NCBI GenBank assembly: GCA_031277215.1
Contig: JAITMR010000053.1
Location: forward strand, 1 to 38,072
DNA from: Burkholderiales bacterium
GTDB lineage: Bacteria; Pseudomonadota; Gammaproteobacteria; Burkholderiales; Casimicrobiaceae
Length of the DNA: 38,072 nt
Direction: 5' to 3'
The notes under the pieces are model-generated. The model was not told the DNA's origin. It saw only the letters and a list, made by a program, of their open reading frames with translations, and made no database searches. The stretch's first letter is position 1; each line of letters opens with the position of its first letter. Made by a program: the position numbers and the translations under genes. This document shows positions 8,628 to 16,316 of this stretch, one piece after another.

Positions 8628-9620
8628 ATGCAGTTTCTCGAAAGTATCAAACAACGCGCCAAATCCGATTTAAAAACAATCGTATTGCCGGAATCTTTTG
8701 AGCCGAGGAATTTACAGGCCGCTCATAAGGTGCTGGCAGAAAAGCTGGCGCGTATTATCCTGATCGGCGACCGCAAAGCCATTATGGAAAAAGCGGACGG
8801 TTTGAATCTGGACGGCGCGGAGTTTATCGATCCCGCGACATACGGGCGGATGGACGAGTTGGCTGAGAAGCTGGCGGAACTGCGTAAATCCAAAGGGATG
8901 ACGCTCGATGAAGCTGCCGGACTGTTGCGCAACGATCCGATGTACCTTGGTGTGATGCTGGTGAAAGAAGGCATCGCCGACGGTATGGTGTCAGGCGCGA
9001 TCCATTCGACGGCGGACGTTCTGCGCCCCAGCCTGCAAATACTGAAAACGGTGCCGGGCGTGAAGCTGGTGTCCTCGTTCTTCATCATGGTCGTTCCCAA
9101 CTGCGAATACGGAGAGAACGGCATTTTCCTTTTCACCGACTGCGGATTGGTTCAAAATCCGACTGCCGAAGAACTGGCGATGATCGCGCAAAGCGCCGCT
9201 GTCTCGTTCAAGCAGTTGGTCAAGGCCGAGCCGGTGGTTGCACTACTGTCGCACTCGACGCTGGGCAGCGCCAAACATGCCGATGTGGACAAGGTTCTCG
9301 AAGCCACGCGACTCGTGAAAGAAGCTGCGCCGAGTTTGAAAGTCGATGGCGAGTTCCAAGTGGACGCTGCCATTGTGCCTTCCATCGGCGAGCGCAAAGC
9401 GCCCGGCAATCCGGTCGCCGGAAAAGCGAACGTGCTGGTTTTCCCCGATCTGGATTCGGGCAACATCGCGTACAAGCTGACCGAACGGTTGGCGAAAGCG
9501 GAAGCGTATGGGCCGGTTACGCAGGGGATTACCAAGCCGGTTAACGATTTGTCGCGTGGTTGTTCCGCCGACGACATCGTTGGCGTGGTCGCCATCACCG
9601 CTGTGCAAGCGCAAGGCTAA
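8628..9620 (+). CDS. pta: Phosphate acetyltransferase, short single-domain type
   Basis: 330-residue cytosolic enzyme converting acetyl-CoA and phosphate to acetyl phosphate. Conserved PTA_PTB features are seen: IVLPES near the start, the [30 protein letters not shown] segment (residues about 105-135) and [16 protein letters not shown]. It has only the catalytic domain, as in clostridia and Methanosarcina, and lacks the N-terminal DRTGG-containing half of the about 710-residue enterobacterial Pta. GAAAGGAG lies 8 nt before the ATG. It is followed 29 nt later by ackA, so the pair makes ATP and acetate from acetyl-CoA or activates acetate in reverse. Confidence 0.95.
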   Translation: MQFLESIKQRAKSDLKTIVLPESFEPRNLQAAHKVLAEKLARIILIGDRKAIMEKADGLNLDGAEFIDPATYGRMDELAEKLAELRKSKGMTLDEAAGLLRNDPMYLGVMLVKEGIADGMVSGAIHSTADVLRPSLQILKTVPGVKLVSSFFIMVVPNCEYGENGIFLFTDCGLVQNPTAEELAMIAQSAAVSFKQLVKAEPVVALLSHSTLGSAKHADVDKVLEATRLVKEAAPSLKVDGEFQVDAAIVPSIGERKAPGNPVAGKANVLVFPDLDSGNIAYKLTERLAKAEAYGPVTQGITKPVNDLSRGCSADDIVGVVAITAVQAQG

Positions 9621-9649
9621 CAACACAGACAAGCAAGGAGACGTTAAAC

Positions 9650-10840
9650 ATGAAAATTTTGGTCATCAACTGCGGCAGTTCCTCATTGAAATACCAACTG
9701 CTGAACATGGACGACGAAACGTTGCTGGCCAAAGGTCTTTGTGAGCGTATCGGCAGCGACAACGGCCTTTTGAAACACGAGCGTGGCGTGGAAGAATTCA
9801 CCATCGATGCGCCGATGCCGGATCACGCCGCCGCCATCAAGATCGTGTTGGAAGTCTTGCTGAGCAAGGATCGCGGTGTGATTTCAGACATCGGCGAGAT
9901 CGTTGCCGTGGGGCATCGCGTGGTGCACGGCGGCGAATTCTTCAGCGATTCCGTCCTGATCGACGACAAGGTGGAGAAAGCCATCGAGGCCTGTTTTGAC
10001 ATGGCGCCGTTGCATAACCCGCCGAATCTTATCGGGATTCGCGCTTGCAAGCAGAACATGCCAGGTGTTCCGCAGGTAGCTGTTTTCGATACGGCGTTTC
10101 ATCAAACCATGCCGAAAAAAGCGTATCTTTACGCGTTGCCTCATTCGTTGTACGAAACCCATAAAATACGCAAGTACGGCTTTCACGGCACCAGCCATAA
10201 ATATGTGTCGATGAAAGCGGCGGAAGTGTTGGGTCGTCCGTACAGCGAGTTGAAAATTATCACCTGCCATCTGGGCAACGGCGCAAGCGTTTGCGCGATT
10301 GATCGGGGACATTCCGTTGACACCTCGATGGGCTTCACGCCGCTGGAAGGCTTGGTCATGGGCACCCGTACCGGCGATATCGACGCCGCCGTCGTGCCTT
10401 ATCTGATGGAAAAAGAAAAACTGAGCGCGTCGCAAGTCATCGACCTGTTTAACAAAAAATCGGGCATGCTAGGCTTGTCGGGTATCTCCAACGACTTCAG
10501 GGATATTCTTCAAGCGAAGCAAGATGGCAACACTCACGCTGATGATGCTTTGGAAATCTATTTTTATCGGGTGGCAAGTTACATAGGCCGGTACGCTGCC
10601 GCGATGAACGGCGTGGACGCGATTGTGTTTACCGCTGGACTTGGCGAAAACAGCGCACTCCTCCGCGAAAAGGTTTGCGCTTATCTCGGTTATCTGGGCG
10701 TGAAAATCGACCCGGAAAAAAACGCACAACGCGGGAAAGCTATGGACTTTTCAGCGTCCGGCGCGACCGTGAGAACCATGATGATTCCCACCAATGAAGA
10801 ATTGGTGATCGCACGCGATACGAAGACGATAGTTGGGTAA
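9650..10840 (+). CDS. ackA: Acetate kinase
   Basis: 396-residue cytosolic kinase interconverting acetyl phosphate + ADP and acetate + ATP. Both family signatures are present: NCGSSSLKYQLL at the N-terminus and the GFHGTSHKYV plus HLGNGASVCAIDRGHSVDTSMG region in the middle, followed by GTRTGDID and FTAGLGENS. The frame is open from 9560 inside pta, but homology and an AAGGAG ribosome site fix the start at the ATG 9650. Co-transcribed with pta and followed by a hairpin with a T-rich tail. Confidence 0.97.
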   Translation: MKILVINCGSSSLKYQLLNMDDETLLAKGLCERIGSDNGLLKHERGVEEFTIDAPMPDHAAAIKIVLEVLLSKDRGVISDIGEIVAVGHRVVHGGEFFSDSVLIDDKVEKAIEACFDMAPLHNPPNLIGIRACKQNMPGVPQVAVFDTAFHQTMPKKAYLYALPHSLYETHKIRKYGFHGTSHKYVSMKAAEVLGRPYSELKIITCHLGNGASVCAIDRGHSVDTSMGFTPLEGLVMGTRTGDIDAAVVPYLMEKEKLSASQVIDLFNKKSGMLGLSGISNDFRDILQAKQDGNTHADDALEIYFYRVASYIGRYAAAMNGVDAIVFTAGLGENSALLREKVCAYLGYLGVKIDPEKNAQRGKAMDFSASGATVRTMMIPTNEELVIARDTKTIVG

Positions 10841-10900
10841 TTCTTGTAGCCTGGACAAGCAAAGCGCAGCCAAGCGTCGTCCAGGAATCGTGCTTTGTAA

Positions 10901-10933
10901 GGGGCGGGTTTCAAACCCGTCCTTTTCTTTTTT
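10901..10933 (+). terminator. Terminator after ackA made of a REP-like palindrome
   Basis: GGGCGGGTTT and AAACCCGTCC form an almost perfect stem (one G-T pair), followed by TTTTCTTTTTTT. The preceding GTAAGGGGCGGGTTTCAAAC is nearly the same as the repeat at 32405-32424 at the 3' end of a RAYT gene, so a dispersed REP-type element seems to serve as the pta-ackA terminator. Confidence 0.7.
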
Positions 10934-10986
10934 ACCGTGCAGAACGTATAGAGTATCCACGCGAAGACGCGAAGAGGAATGACGGG

Positions 10987-11523
10987 TCAACCAATAATCC
11001 GCCCACTACGCCGACGTTGATGTGTCGGAAAGTGGCTCATGTTGCCGACGCTGTTGATATGGCAGATGGCGCAGGCCAGCGCGTCTGCCGCATCGGTGGA
11101 TGGGGCGGATGGTAGCTGAAGCAGTTGTTGAACCATGTGCTGCACTTGTTTTTTTTGCGCTTTTCCGTGCCCGACAACGGCTTGTTTGATCTGATTTGCG
11201 GTGTACTCATAAACCGGCAGCCCTGCCATAACCAATGCCGTGATCGCGCCGCCGCGAGCCTGCCCCAGAAGCAGCGTTGATGTCGGGTTGACGTTGACAA
11301 AAACCAGTTCGACGCTGGCTTCATCGGGGTGAAATTCACGAATGATGTGTGTCAGATCGTGGGCGATGATGCCGAGGCGGGTCGGCAGCCCTTCGCCTTC
11401 CGTGCGGATGCTCCCGCTGGCGACGTAGGTCAATCGGGAACCGGCGACATCGACGATGCCGAAGCCCGTTACTCGTAGCCCAGGGTCGAGGCCGAGGATG
11501 CGGCGAGAGGGAAGGGCGGTCAT
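10987..11523 (-). CDS. ruvC: Holliday junction resolvase RuvC
   Basis: 178-residue endonuclease that cuts Holliday junctions brought by RuvAB. The four acidic residues are recognisable: Asp in [12 protein letters not shown], Glu in VELVF (usually EQVF), and the two Asp of [14 protein letters not shown] near residues 140-146. The [17 protein letters not shown] segment is diagnostic. It lies downstream of yebC in the same direction, the usual yebC-ruvC arrangement, with a gap of 141 nt. ruvA and ruvB do not follow; the next gene leftward, ackA, is convergent. Confidence 0.95.
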   Translation of the reverse strand: MTALPSRRILGLDPGLRVTGFGIVDVAGSRLTYVASGSIRTEGEGLPTRLGIIAHDLTHIIREFHPDEASVELVFVNVNPTSTLLLGQARGGAITALVMAGLPVYEYTANQIKQAVVGHGKAQKKQVQHMVQQLLQLPSAPSTDAADALACAICHINSVGNMSHFPTHQRRRSGRIIG

Positions 11524-11632
11524 GGTGTTTCCCCTTCAGCGGTCACAATGCCGTTACGCACCAATTCTCTCCCTCCCCAACCCTCCTCCGAGGGGGAGTT
11601 TAACATCGCGTCTCCGCGTGAATGACGCATTT

Positions 11633-11667
11633 ATGATCTCTGATTCTTGACTTCTGATGCTTGACTA
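11633..11667 (-). repeat. Five degenerate 7-bp repeats beginning in the yebC stop codon
   Basis: Read on the minus strand from the yebC stop, the units are TAGTCAA, GCATCAG, AAGTCAA, GAATCAG, AGATCAT. Each ends TCAG or similar. The first contains the TAG stop of yebC. Confidence 0.6.
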
Positions 11668-12411
11668 CTCTCCGTCGCCAAACTCAGCAGACGTGTAAAC
11701 ACCCTGAACATCATCGAGGAATTCCAGCGCGTCGAGTAGTTTTTGCATTTTCACGGCATCATCGCCGGTCATTTCGACCGTTGTCGATGGCGTCATGGTG
11801 ACTTCGGCAAAAGTGGGCTGCAATCCGCTGGCGATGAGCGCGTCTTTGACGTTCAGGAATGCGTAAGGGTCGGTGATGACTTCAAGGCTGCCGTCGTCGT
11901 TGGCGATAACGTCGTCAGCGCCAGCGGTAATGGCGACATCCATGATGGCGTTTTCGTCAATCGCTTTTCCGTTTTCTGCGGGCGCAAAGACGATTTGCCC
12001 GCAGTGTTTGAACAGAAAGGCAACCGAGCCTTCGGTGCCGAGATTGCCGCCGTGTTTGGAAAAGGCGTGACGCACATCGGCGACGGTTCGCGTCCGGTTG
12101 TCGGTCATACAATCGACAATCACTGCCGCGCCGTTGGGGCCATAACCTTCATAGCGGATTTCTTCGTACGATACGCCCTCCAACTCGCCGGCACCGCGTT
12201 TGGTCGCGCGCTCGATCGTGTCTTTGGGCATGTTCTGCCCATAGGCTTTGTCCACCGCCAGCCGTAAACGCGGATTGGCGGAAACATCGCTACCGCCCAA
12301 TTTGGCGGCGACCGTGATTTCTTTGATTAAGCGGGTAAAAATTTTACCGCGTTTGGCGTCGGTCGCCGCTTTTCTGTGTTTAATATTTGCCCATTTGCTG
12401 TGGCCGGCCAT
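11665..12411 (-). CDS. yebC: YebC/TACO1-family regulator or translation factor
   Basis: 248-residue cytosolic protein starting [23 protein letters not shown], the unmistakable YebC N-terminus, with [18 protein letters not shown], the PKDTIERA(I/T)KRG-like segment and [19 protein letters not shown] in order. Members are described as DNA-binding transcription regulators (PmpR) and, more recently, as factors that relieve ribosome stalling; the sequence does not decide between these. Length and domain order are normal. Upstream of ruvC on the same strand. Confidence 0.95.
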   Translation of the reverse strand: MAGHSKWANIKHRKAATDAKRGKIFTRLIKEITVAAKLGGSDVSANPRLRLAVDKAYGQNMPKDTIERATKRGAGELEGVSYEEIRYEGYGPNGAAVIVDCMTDNRTRTVADVRHAFSKHGGNLGTEGSVAFLFKHCGQIVFAPAENGKAIDENAIMDVAITAGADDVIANDDGSLEVITDPYAFLNVKDALIASGLQPTFAEVTMTPSTTVEMTGDDAVKMQKLLDALEFLDDVQGVYTSAEFGDGE

Positions 12412-12501
12412 CGGGGACTCCTGAGGTCAATCGTTTGAGGCGGGAAATAAATGATACTGCAAAGCGAAGGCAGGCGGAAGAATCTCCCCAGACAAGCCAT
12501 G

Positions 12502-12527
12502 AAAATGCCGCCTGCGGGCGGCATTTT
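12502..12527 (-). terminator. Terminator hairpin downstream of the secreted-protein gene
   Basis: AAAATGCCGCC (12502-12512) pairs perfectly with GGCGGCATTTT (12517-12527) around a 4-nt loop. Stem ends are A4/T4, so it could work in either direction; placed 21 nt after the stop of the minus-strand gene at 12549. Confidence 0.75.
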
Positions 12528-12548
12528 GGATAGCTGTATTTGGAGCAA

Positions 12549-13406
12549 TCAGGGTAACAACACCCCGGAAAAGCGCACGCCTTCCTTGCAATTAAACATC
12601 CCTTTGTTAGAGGTCCATTCACCTTCAAGACCTTGCGTGGTTGCCGCAATATTGAAAAGGTTGGCAGTTCCATCTGCGACCTTGCTGTTTCCCGAATAAC
12701 AAACGTAGTTCGCATTATTGATTTTTTGAAAACGGCCCTCTTGAATCAATGTGCCTTTCAAAGTGCAGGCGTAGGAAAGGAGGGTTCCATTACCCTCCAG
12801 GTAAAACGTGTATGCTGCTTGAGTGCTCCCCGCTTGTTTTACAACCTCAATGGATGCTGTATTGAAAAAGACGCCATTGTCTCCACTGTTGGGACAGTTG
12901 GAGCCGGTAACAGTTGCTCCTCCCCAATAGAGGCCATTGAGATTGTTTTCGGTCAAGGTCAAGCGTTTTAGTTCAAGTGTCGTTGTCACATTGTTAACCA
13001 TATAGATCAGCGTTCCCGTTGTCGAGGAAACAGGCGTGAATGTAATCTTCCCGATGGCGGTATTGACCGTATTTTTGGGGGTAAAAGGGCTAGTGGTAGG
13101 TTCCCCCTGCGTTCTATAGATATTGCCGGTGAAGGTGGAACTTCCTCTTTCGCGCTCCAGCTCGCCGGTGACCCAATCGGGGCTACCCGTTGCGGGATCG
13201 TAAATAAAAAAGGTGGCAAAAATGTAATCGAAGCTGTTGCCGCTTTGGACGAAGTTGATGCCGAAACCGCCCATTCCGCTGTTGGCGGGAGGCTTGGTAT
13301 CCACCCAAATATCTGTGTAATCGATAGTGGCGTGAACCGGAGCCGTCAATAGAAAAGCCAGAGCGGCAATAGGCGCTAAAAGCGCAGAACGGAAAATCGT
13401 CAACAT
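12549..13406 (-). CDS. Secreted protein of unknown function with TDIW...GFGIN N-terminal repeat-like motif
   Basis: 285-residue exported protein. A clear Sec signal peptide MLTIFRSALLAPIAALAFLL...APVHA is followed by the mature start TIDYTDIWVD. The beginning (YTDIW, SGMGGFGINFVQSGN, FATFFIYD, then a Gly/Thr-rich beta-type stretch) resembles a family of secreted betaproteobacterial proteins with YTDIWWN...SGWGVN motifs, whose function I do not know. The C-terminal half is rich in Asn, Thr and Gly with four Cys that could form disulfides. The ATG at 13406 has AAGGAG 5 nt upstream; a GTG at 13412 is less likely. No IPTL-CTERM tail, so it is not an exosortase H substrate. Transcribed alone, ending at a strong hairpin. 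Confidence 0.75.
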   Translation of the reverse strand: MLTIFRSALLAPIAALAFLLTAPVHATIDYTDIWVDTKPPANSGMGGFGINFVQSGNSFDYIFATFFIYDPATGSPDWVTGELERERGSSTFTGNIYRTQGEPTTSPFTPKNTVNTAIGKITFTPVSSTTGTLIYMVNNVTTTLELKRLTLTENNLNGLYWGGATVTGSNCPNSGDNGVFFNTASIEVVKQAGSTQAAYTFYLEGNGTLLSYACTLKGTLIQEGRFQKINNANYVCYSGNSKVADGTANLFNIAATTQGLEGEWTSNKGMFNCKEGVRFSGVLLP

Positions 13407-13504
13407 AATCACTCCTTCCTGTAAAGCAAGCCGAAAGCATGCAGGTTGCTGCGAAAAATGCTTATATAAATCAGTCTATTATACATGAAATCTGATTTTA
13501 AGTC

Positions 13505-14326
13505 TTAATAACAATGTCGGCTCAGTTTCGCCTGATGGATGATGGTGGTGGCGATTTCTTCGATGGATTTGGCGGTAGTGTCGAGCATCGGTATTTTTTC
13601 TCGCCCCATTAGCGCTTCAGCGCTACGAACTTCCTGACGGCAGCTTTCCAGCGAGGCGTAGCGACTACCGGCGCGGCGTTCCTGCCGTATTTGACTCAGG
13701 CGGTTGGGGTCGATGGTCAGTCCGAACAATTTGTGCCGGAACGGCAAGATGGAGTCGGGGAGTTTGTGGTTGGCGAAATCCTCGGGAGTCAGCGGAAAAT
13801 TGGCGGCGCGAATGCCGAATTGCATCGCCAGATAAAGCGATGTAGGCGTTTTTCCGCAGCGTGAGACGCCGACCAGAATGACTTCGGCGCCGGCAAGATC
13901 GCGGGTTGCGGCGCCGTCATCGTGCATTTGCGTAAAGTTGATGGCTTCCATCCGGCGGAAGTAATCATAGTTGATGCTGTGCGAGCGACCGGCGGCGTGG
14001 GAGCTTTTAACGCCGAGTTCTTCTTCAAGCGGAAAAATAAATGGCTTGAAAAGATCCAGTATCAGGGCTTGTGTCTTTTCGCCTAGTTCGCGGGTTATGG
14101 CATCATCGACAATCGACAAAAAAACGATGGGTTTTTGTCGCTCTTCTTCGGCAGCCCGGTTGATTTGGTCGATGGCATTTTGTAAGTCGTTCCGGCTCTG
14201 AATGAAGGGAATGGTGGTGTGGCGGAAGGAAACATCCTCAAACTGGCACAACAAGCTGTTGCCGAGAATTTCGACGGTGATGCCGGTGCGATCGGAAATG
14301 AAAAAAACGCTACGCTGTGATTCCAT
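13505..14326 (-). CDS. ppsR: PEP synthase kinase/pyrophosphorylase (PpsR)
   Basis: 273-residue bifunctional regulator (DUF299 family) that inactivates PpsA by ADP-dependent phosphorylation of a Thr next to the catalytic His and reactivates it by Pi-dependent dephosphorylation. Seen: FFISDRTGITVEILGNSLL at the N-terminus, HDDG, and the nucleotide-binding loop GVSRCGKTPTSLYLA at about residues 152-166, then FPLTPED. Its target ppsA lies 2 kb away in the opposite direction; the two are usually neighbours, but here rnm and an HTH gene lie between. Confidence 0.95.
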   Translation of the reverse strand: MESQRSVFFISDRTGITVEILGNSLLCQFEDVSFRHTTIPFIQSRNDLQNAIDQINRAAEEERQKPIVFLSIVDDAITRELGEKTQALILDLFKPFIFPLEEELGVKSSHAAGRSHSINYDYFRRMEAINFTQMHDDGAATRDLAGAEVILVGVSRCGKTPTSLYLAMQFGIRAANFPLTPEDFANHKLPDSILPFRHKLFGLTIDPNRLSQIRQERRAGSRYASLESCRQEVRSAEALMGREKIPMLDTTAKSIEEIATTIIHQAKLSRHCY

Positions 14327-14360
14327 AATGATGAGCCCTGAGTTTTTTTGAAGGGGCGCG

Positions 14361-15200
14361 CTATATTGGCAAAAACGCCGACCAGACCGGCGTCAATCCG
14401 GCGGGAAGTGGCGGTAAGGCTCCCAAGTCTATGTGGCTTTCTCCAGGGTCGTGAAAATCGGAACCCAGGGAAGCCTTGAAGCCATAAAAGCGGGCATATT
14501 CGATGAAGCGTTCGCTTTGTTGTGGGGTGTGCGACGGCGAAAAGACTTCGAGCGCGTCGCCACCGTTTCCGCGGAATTCCTCCAGCAAACGGCGCATTGC
14601 GGTTCCGGTTAACGGGTAACGGCCTGGGTGCGCTAGCACGGCCATGCCGCCCGCCGCGTGCAATACGGCGATGCTTTCAGAAATGGCTGGCCAGGGCGGC
14701 GGCACATGCGCGGGTTTTCCCTGTCCCAAATAATGGTTGAACGCTTTTTGTTTGCTGGAAACATACCCACGATCAACGAGGAAACGGGCAAAGTGCGAAC
14801 GCGAAATCAGCGCTTCGTTGGTCACAAAACGGCGAGCGCCTTCGAGTGCGCCGCCGATACCCGCCCGCGCCAGGGCATGGCCGATCGCCTCGGCGCGTTG
14901 CCGACGGGCGGCGCGAACCGTCGCAAGCGCTTCTTGTAAAACAGACGAACCGGTATCGAAAAAAAGACCGACAATGTGGATTGTCCGGCGCTCCCAAAGA
15001 GAAGAAAGCTCGACGCCGTTAATGATGCGAAGAGAAGTGTCCGCGCTGGCTTGATGTGCTTCGGGAAGCCCGGAAACGTCGTCGTGGTCGGTGATGGCGA
15101 GGCAATCTACCCCACGCCGGATCGCCCGCGTGACTAATGCTGCCGGAGTGAGTGTTCCGTCGGAAGCGGTGGAATGGCAGTGCAGGTCATAGACGGTCAT
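14361..15200 (-). CDS. rnm: PHP-domain phosphoesterase, RNase AM / YciV-like
   Basis: 279-residue cytosolic metal-dependent phosphoesterase. PHP motifs are in order: DLHCHSTASDG at residues 5-15, AITDHDD near 35-41, NGVELSS near 61, LAHPGRYPL near 194 and GSDFHDPGE near 251. This matches YciV/RNase AM, a 5'-3' exonuclease that matures 5' ends of ribosomal RNA and also removes phosphate from 3',5'-nucleotide bisphosphates. Upstream of ppsR on the same strand with 34 nt between. Confidence 0.88.
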   Translation of the reverse strand: MTVYDLHCHSTASDGTLTPAALVTRAIRRGVDCLAITDHDDVSGLPEAHQASADTSLRIINGVELSSLWERRTIHIVGLFFDTGSSVLQEALATVRAARRQRAEAIGHALARAGIGGALEGARRFVTNEALISRSHFARFLVDRGYVSSKQKAFNHYLGQGKPAHVPPPWPAISESIAVLHAAGGMAVLAHPGRYPLTGTAMRRLLEEFRGNGGDALEVFSPSHTPQQSERFIEYARFYGFKASLGSDFHDPGESHIDLGALPPLPAGLTPVWSAFLPI

Positions 15201-15824
15201 GGGGAAAACGTCGGGAAATCGCGCTCCGAGAATTTGAGCGGCATCACATCATTTTAGCGCCAATATAGGAATGCCGGGGAGAGTTGTTTCTTCTCCTTAA
15301 TAAAGAGATGCGCCTACTACGCGCCTGGAAGTTGCGCCACATGGCAGTAGCCTTGCCATAAAAATAATTTATGATATCGATAGGCATATATTATTTATAT
15401 GTCGTTTTTTTTTGACTCTTTGTAAAAATAAAGCACACAAAGCCATCATGGTCTTGTCTTAATGAGCGCAAGGCCGTATGCTACCGGGGAAGATAAGGCA
15501 ACACGATAACTAAGATGTCTGGGTGGGGCGCTGAAAAGGGATTTGCAACTTACGCAGGAGAAATATGTCTCAATACTTGAGGTATGCATCCTATGATCAG
15601 AAGTTGCGTTCAGGTAACGATGTTGATGATAAGGTTGAAGCAAAACGATGGGGCCGGGGGTGCGCGTATGAAAGGGCCTGCTTTTCAGGCTTTGGCAATC
15701 GCGTTAATGGCCTAACCTTTATTCAAAATATAATATAGGAGGAGATCATTTCATGAGGACTGGGTAAGCTATTGGTTATAAATTATTTTAATTATCATCC
15801 TATTTTTTTGGAAAGGATACTATT
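15201..15824. other. AT-rich 620-bp gap with two doubtful small ORFs
   Basis: Between rnm and the HTH gene. Bases 15355-15435 and 15720-15825 are very AT-rich compared with the flanks. On the plus strand a 57-codon frame (15565-15738, start MSQYLRYASYDQKL) follows an AGGAG site at a short 4-nt spacing, and AGGAGGAG at 15737-15744 precedes a 4-codon frame ATG AGG ACT GGG TAA at 15753-15767. Neither has a recognisable product. No tRNA, repeat array or clear terminator was seen. Confidence 0.5.
15565..15738 (+). CDS. Possible small protein of unknown function (57 aa)
   Basis: Speculative. Starts at an ATG with AGGAG four nt upstream and ends at TAG, which overlaps the ribosome-site-like AGGAGGAG of the next mini-frame. 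The peptide is moderately charged with two Cys (CAYERAC) and matches nothing I recognise. It could equally be chance or a gene remnant in this AT-rich gap. Confidence 0.2.
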   Translation: MSQYLRYASYDQKLRSGNDVDDKVEAKRWGRGCAYERACFSGFGNRVNGLTFIQNII

Positions 15825-16151
15825 GTGAAAGCAACAGACTTTGTATTAAACCCGCGTGAAATTCGTCTACGTCGTGGACTGAATCAGGAACGTTTCTGGT
15901 CGCAAATCGGAGTAACGCAAAGCGGAGGATCGCGTTATGAAAGTGGTCGAACAATGCCGAAACCGGTGCGCGAATTGTTGCGTTTGGTTCATGTCGAGCG
16001 GATCGATTTGACCCAGATCAAACGCGTCGACTACGAAATCATCAAGCATTTGAAAACCGCGCAACCCGATTTATATCGCAGCTTGGGACGGACAGTGAAA
16101 AGCAAGTGGAAAGACTACGAATCCGACGAGTCCGGCGCTGACGAAGAATAA
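15825..16151 (+). CDS. Small XRE-type helix-turn-helix regulator
   Basis: 108-residue probable DNA-binding protein. A helix-turn-helix spans about residues 8-55 (NPREIRLRRGLNQERFWSQIGVTQSGGSRYESG), with the tail acidic and Lys-rich. The GTG start is preceded by GGAAAGGA with good spacing, in an AT-rich leader. A strong terminator follows, so it is transcribed on its own. Its targets are unknown. The adjoining ppsA is a candidate by position only. Confidence 0.75.
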   Translation: MKATDFVLNPREIRLRRGLNQERFWSQIGVTQSGGSRYESGRTMPKPVRELLRLVHVERIDLTQIKRVDYEIIKHLKTAQPDLYRSLGRTVKSKWKDYESDESGADEE

Positions 16152-16209
16152 TCAAAGCAGTTTTTTGGAAAAATCTCGAAGTGCGCCGCGCTGATACGGA
16201 GTGCTTCGC

Positions 16210-16247
16210 TTGGGCGTGATATCAATGGTATCACGCCCAAATTTTAT
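16210..16247 (+). terminator. Rho-independent terminator after the HTH gene
   Basis: A perfect 12-bp stem (TTGGGCGTGATA with TATCACGCCCAA, 7-nt loop) followed by ATTTTATCTTT. It separates the HTH gene from ppsA. Confidence 0.85.
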
Positions 16248-16316
16248 CTTTCCGACCATTTTCTCCGTGCCTTTGCGGTTAAAATATTTTCATCCGCAAT
16301 GACCCGTGGGCATCGA

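Noticed and set aside
15446-15643. 65-codon minus-strand frame in the AT-rich gap
   Set aside because: No ribosome site or recognisable sequence; the opposite strand has a better, though still weak, candidate.
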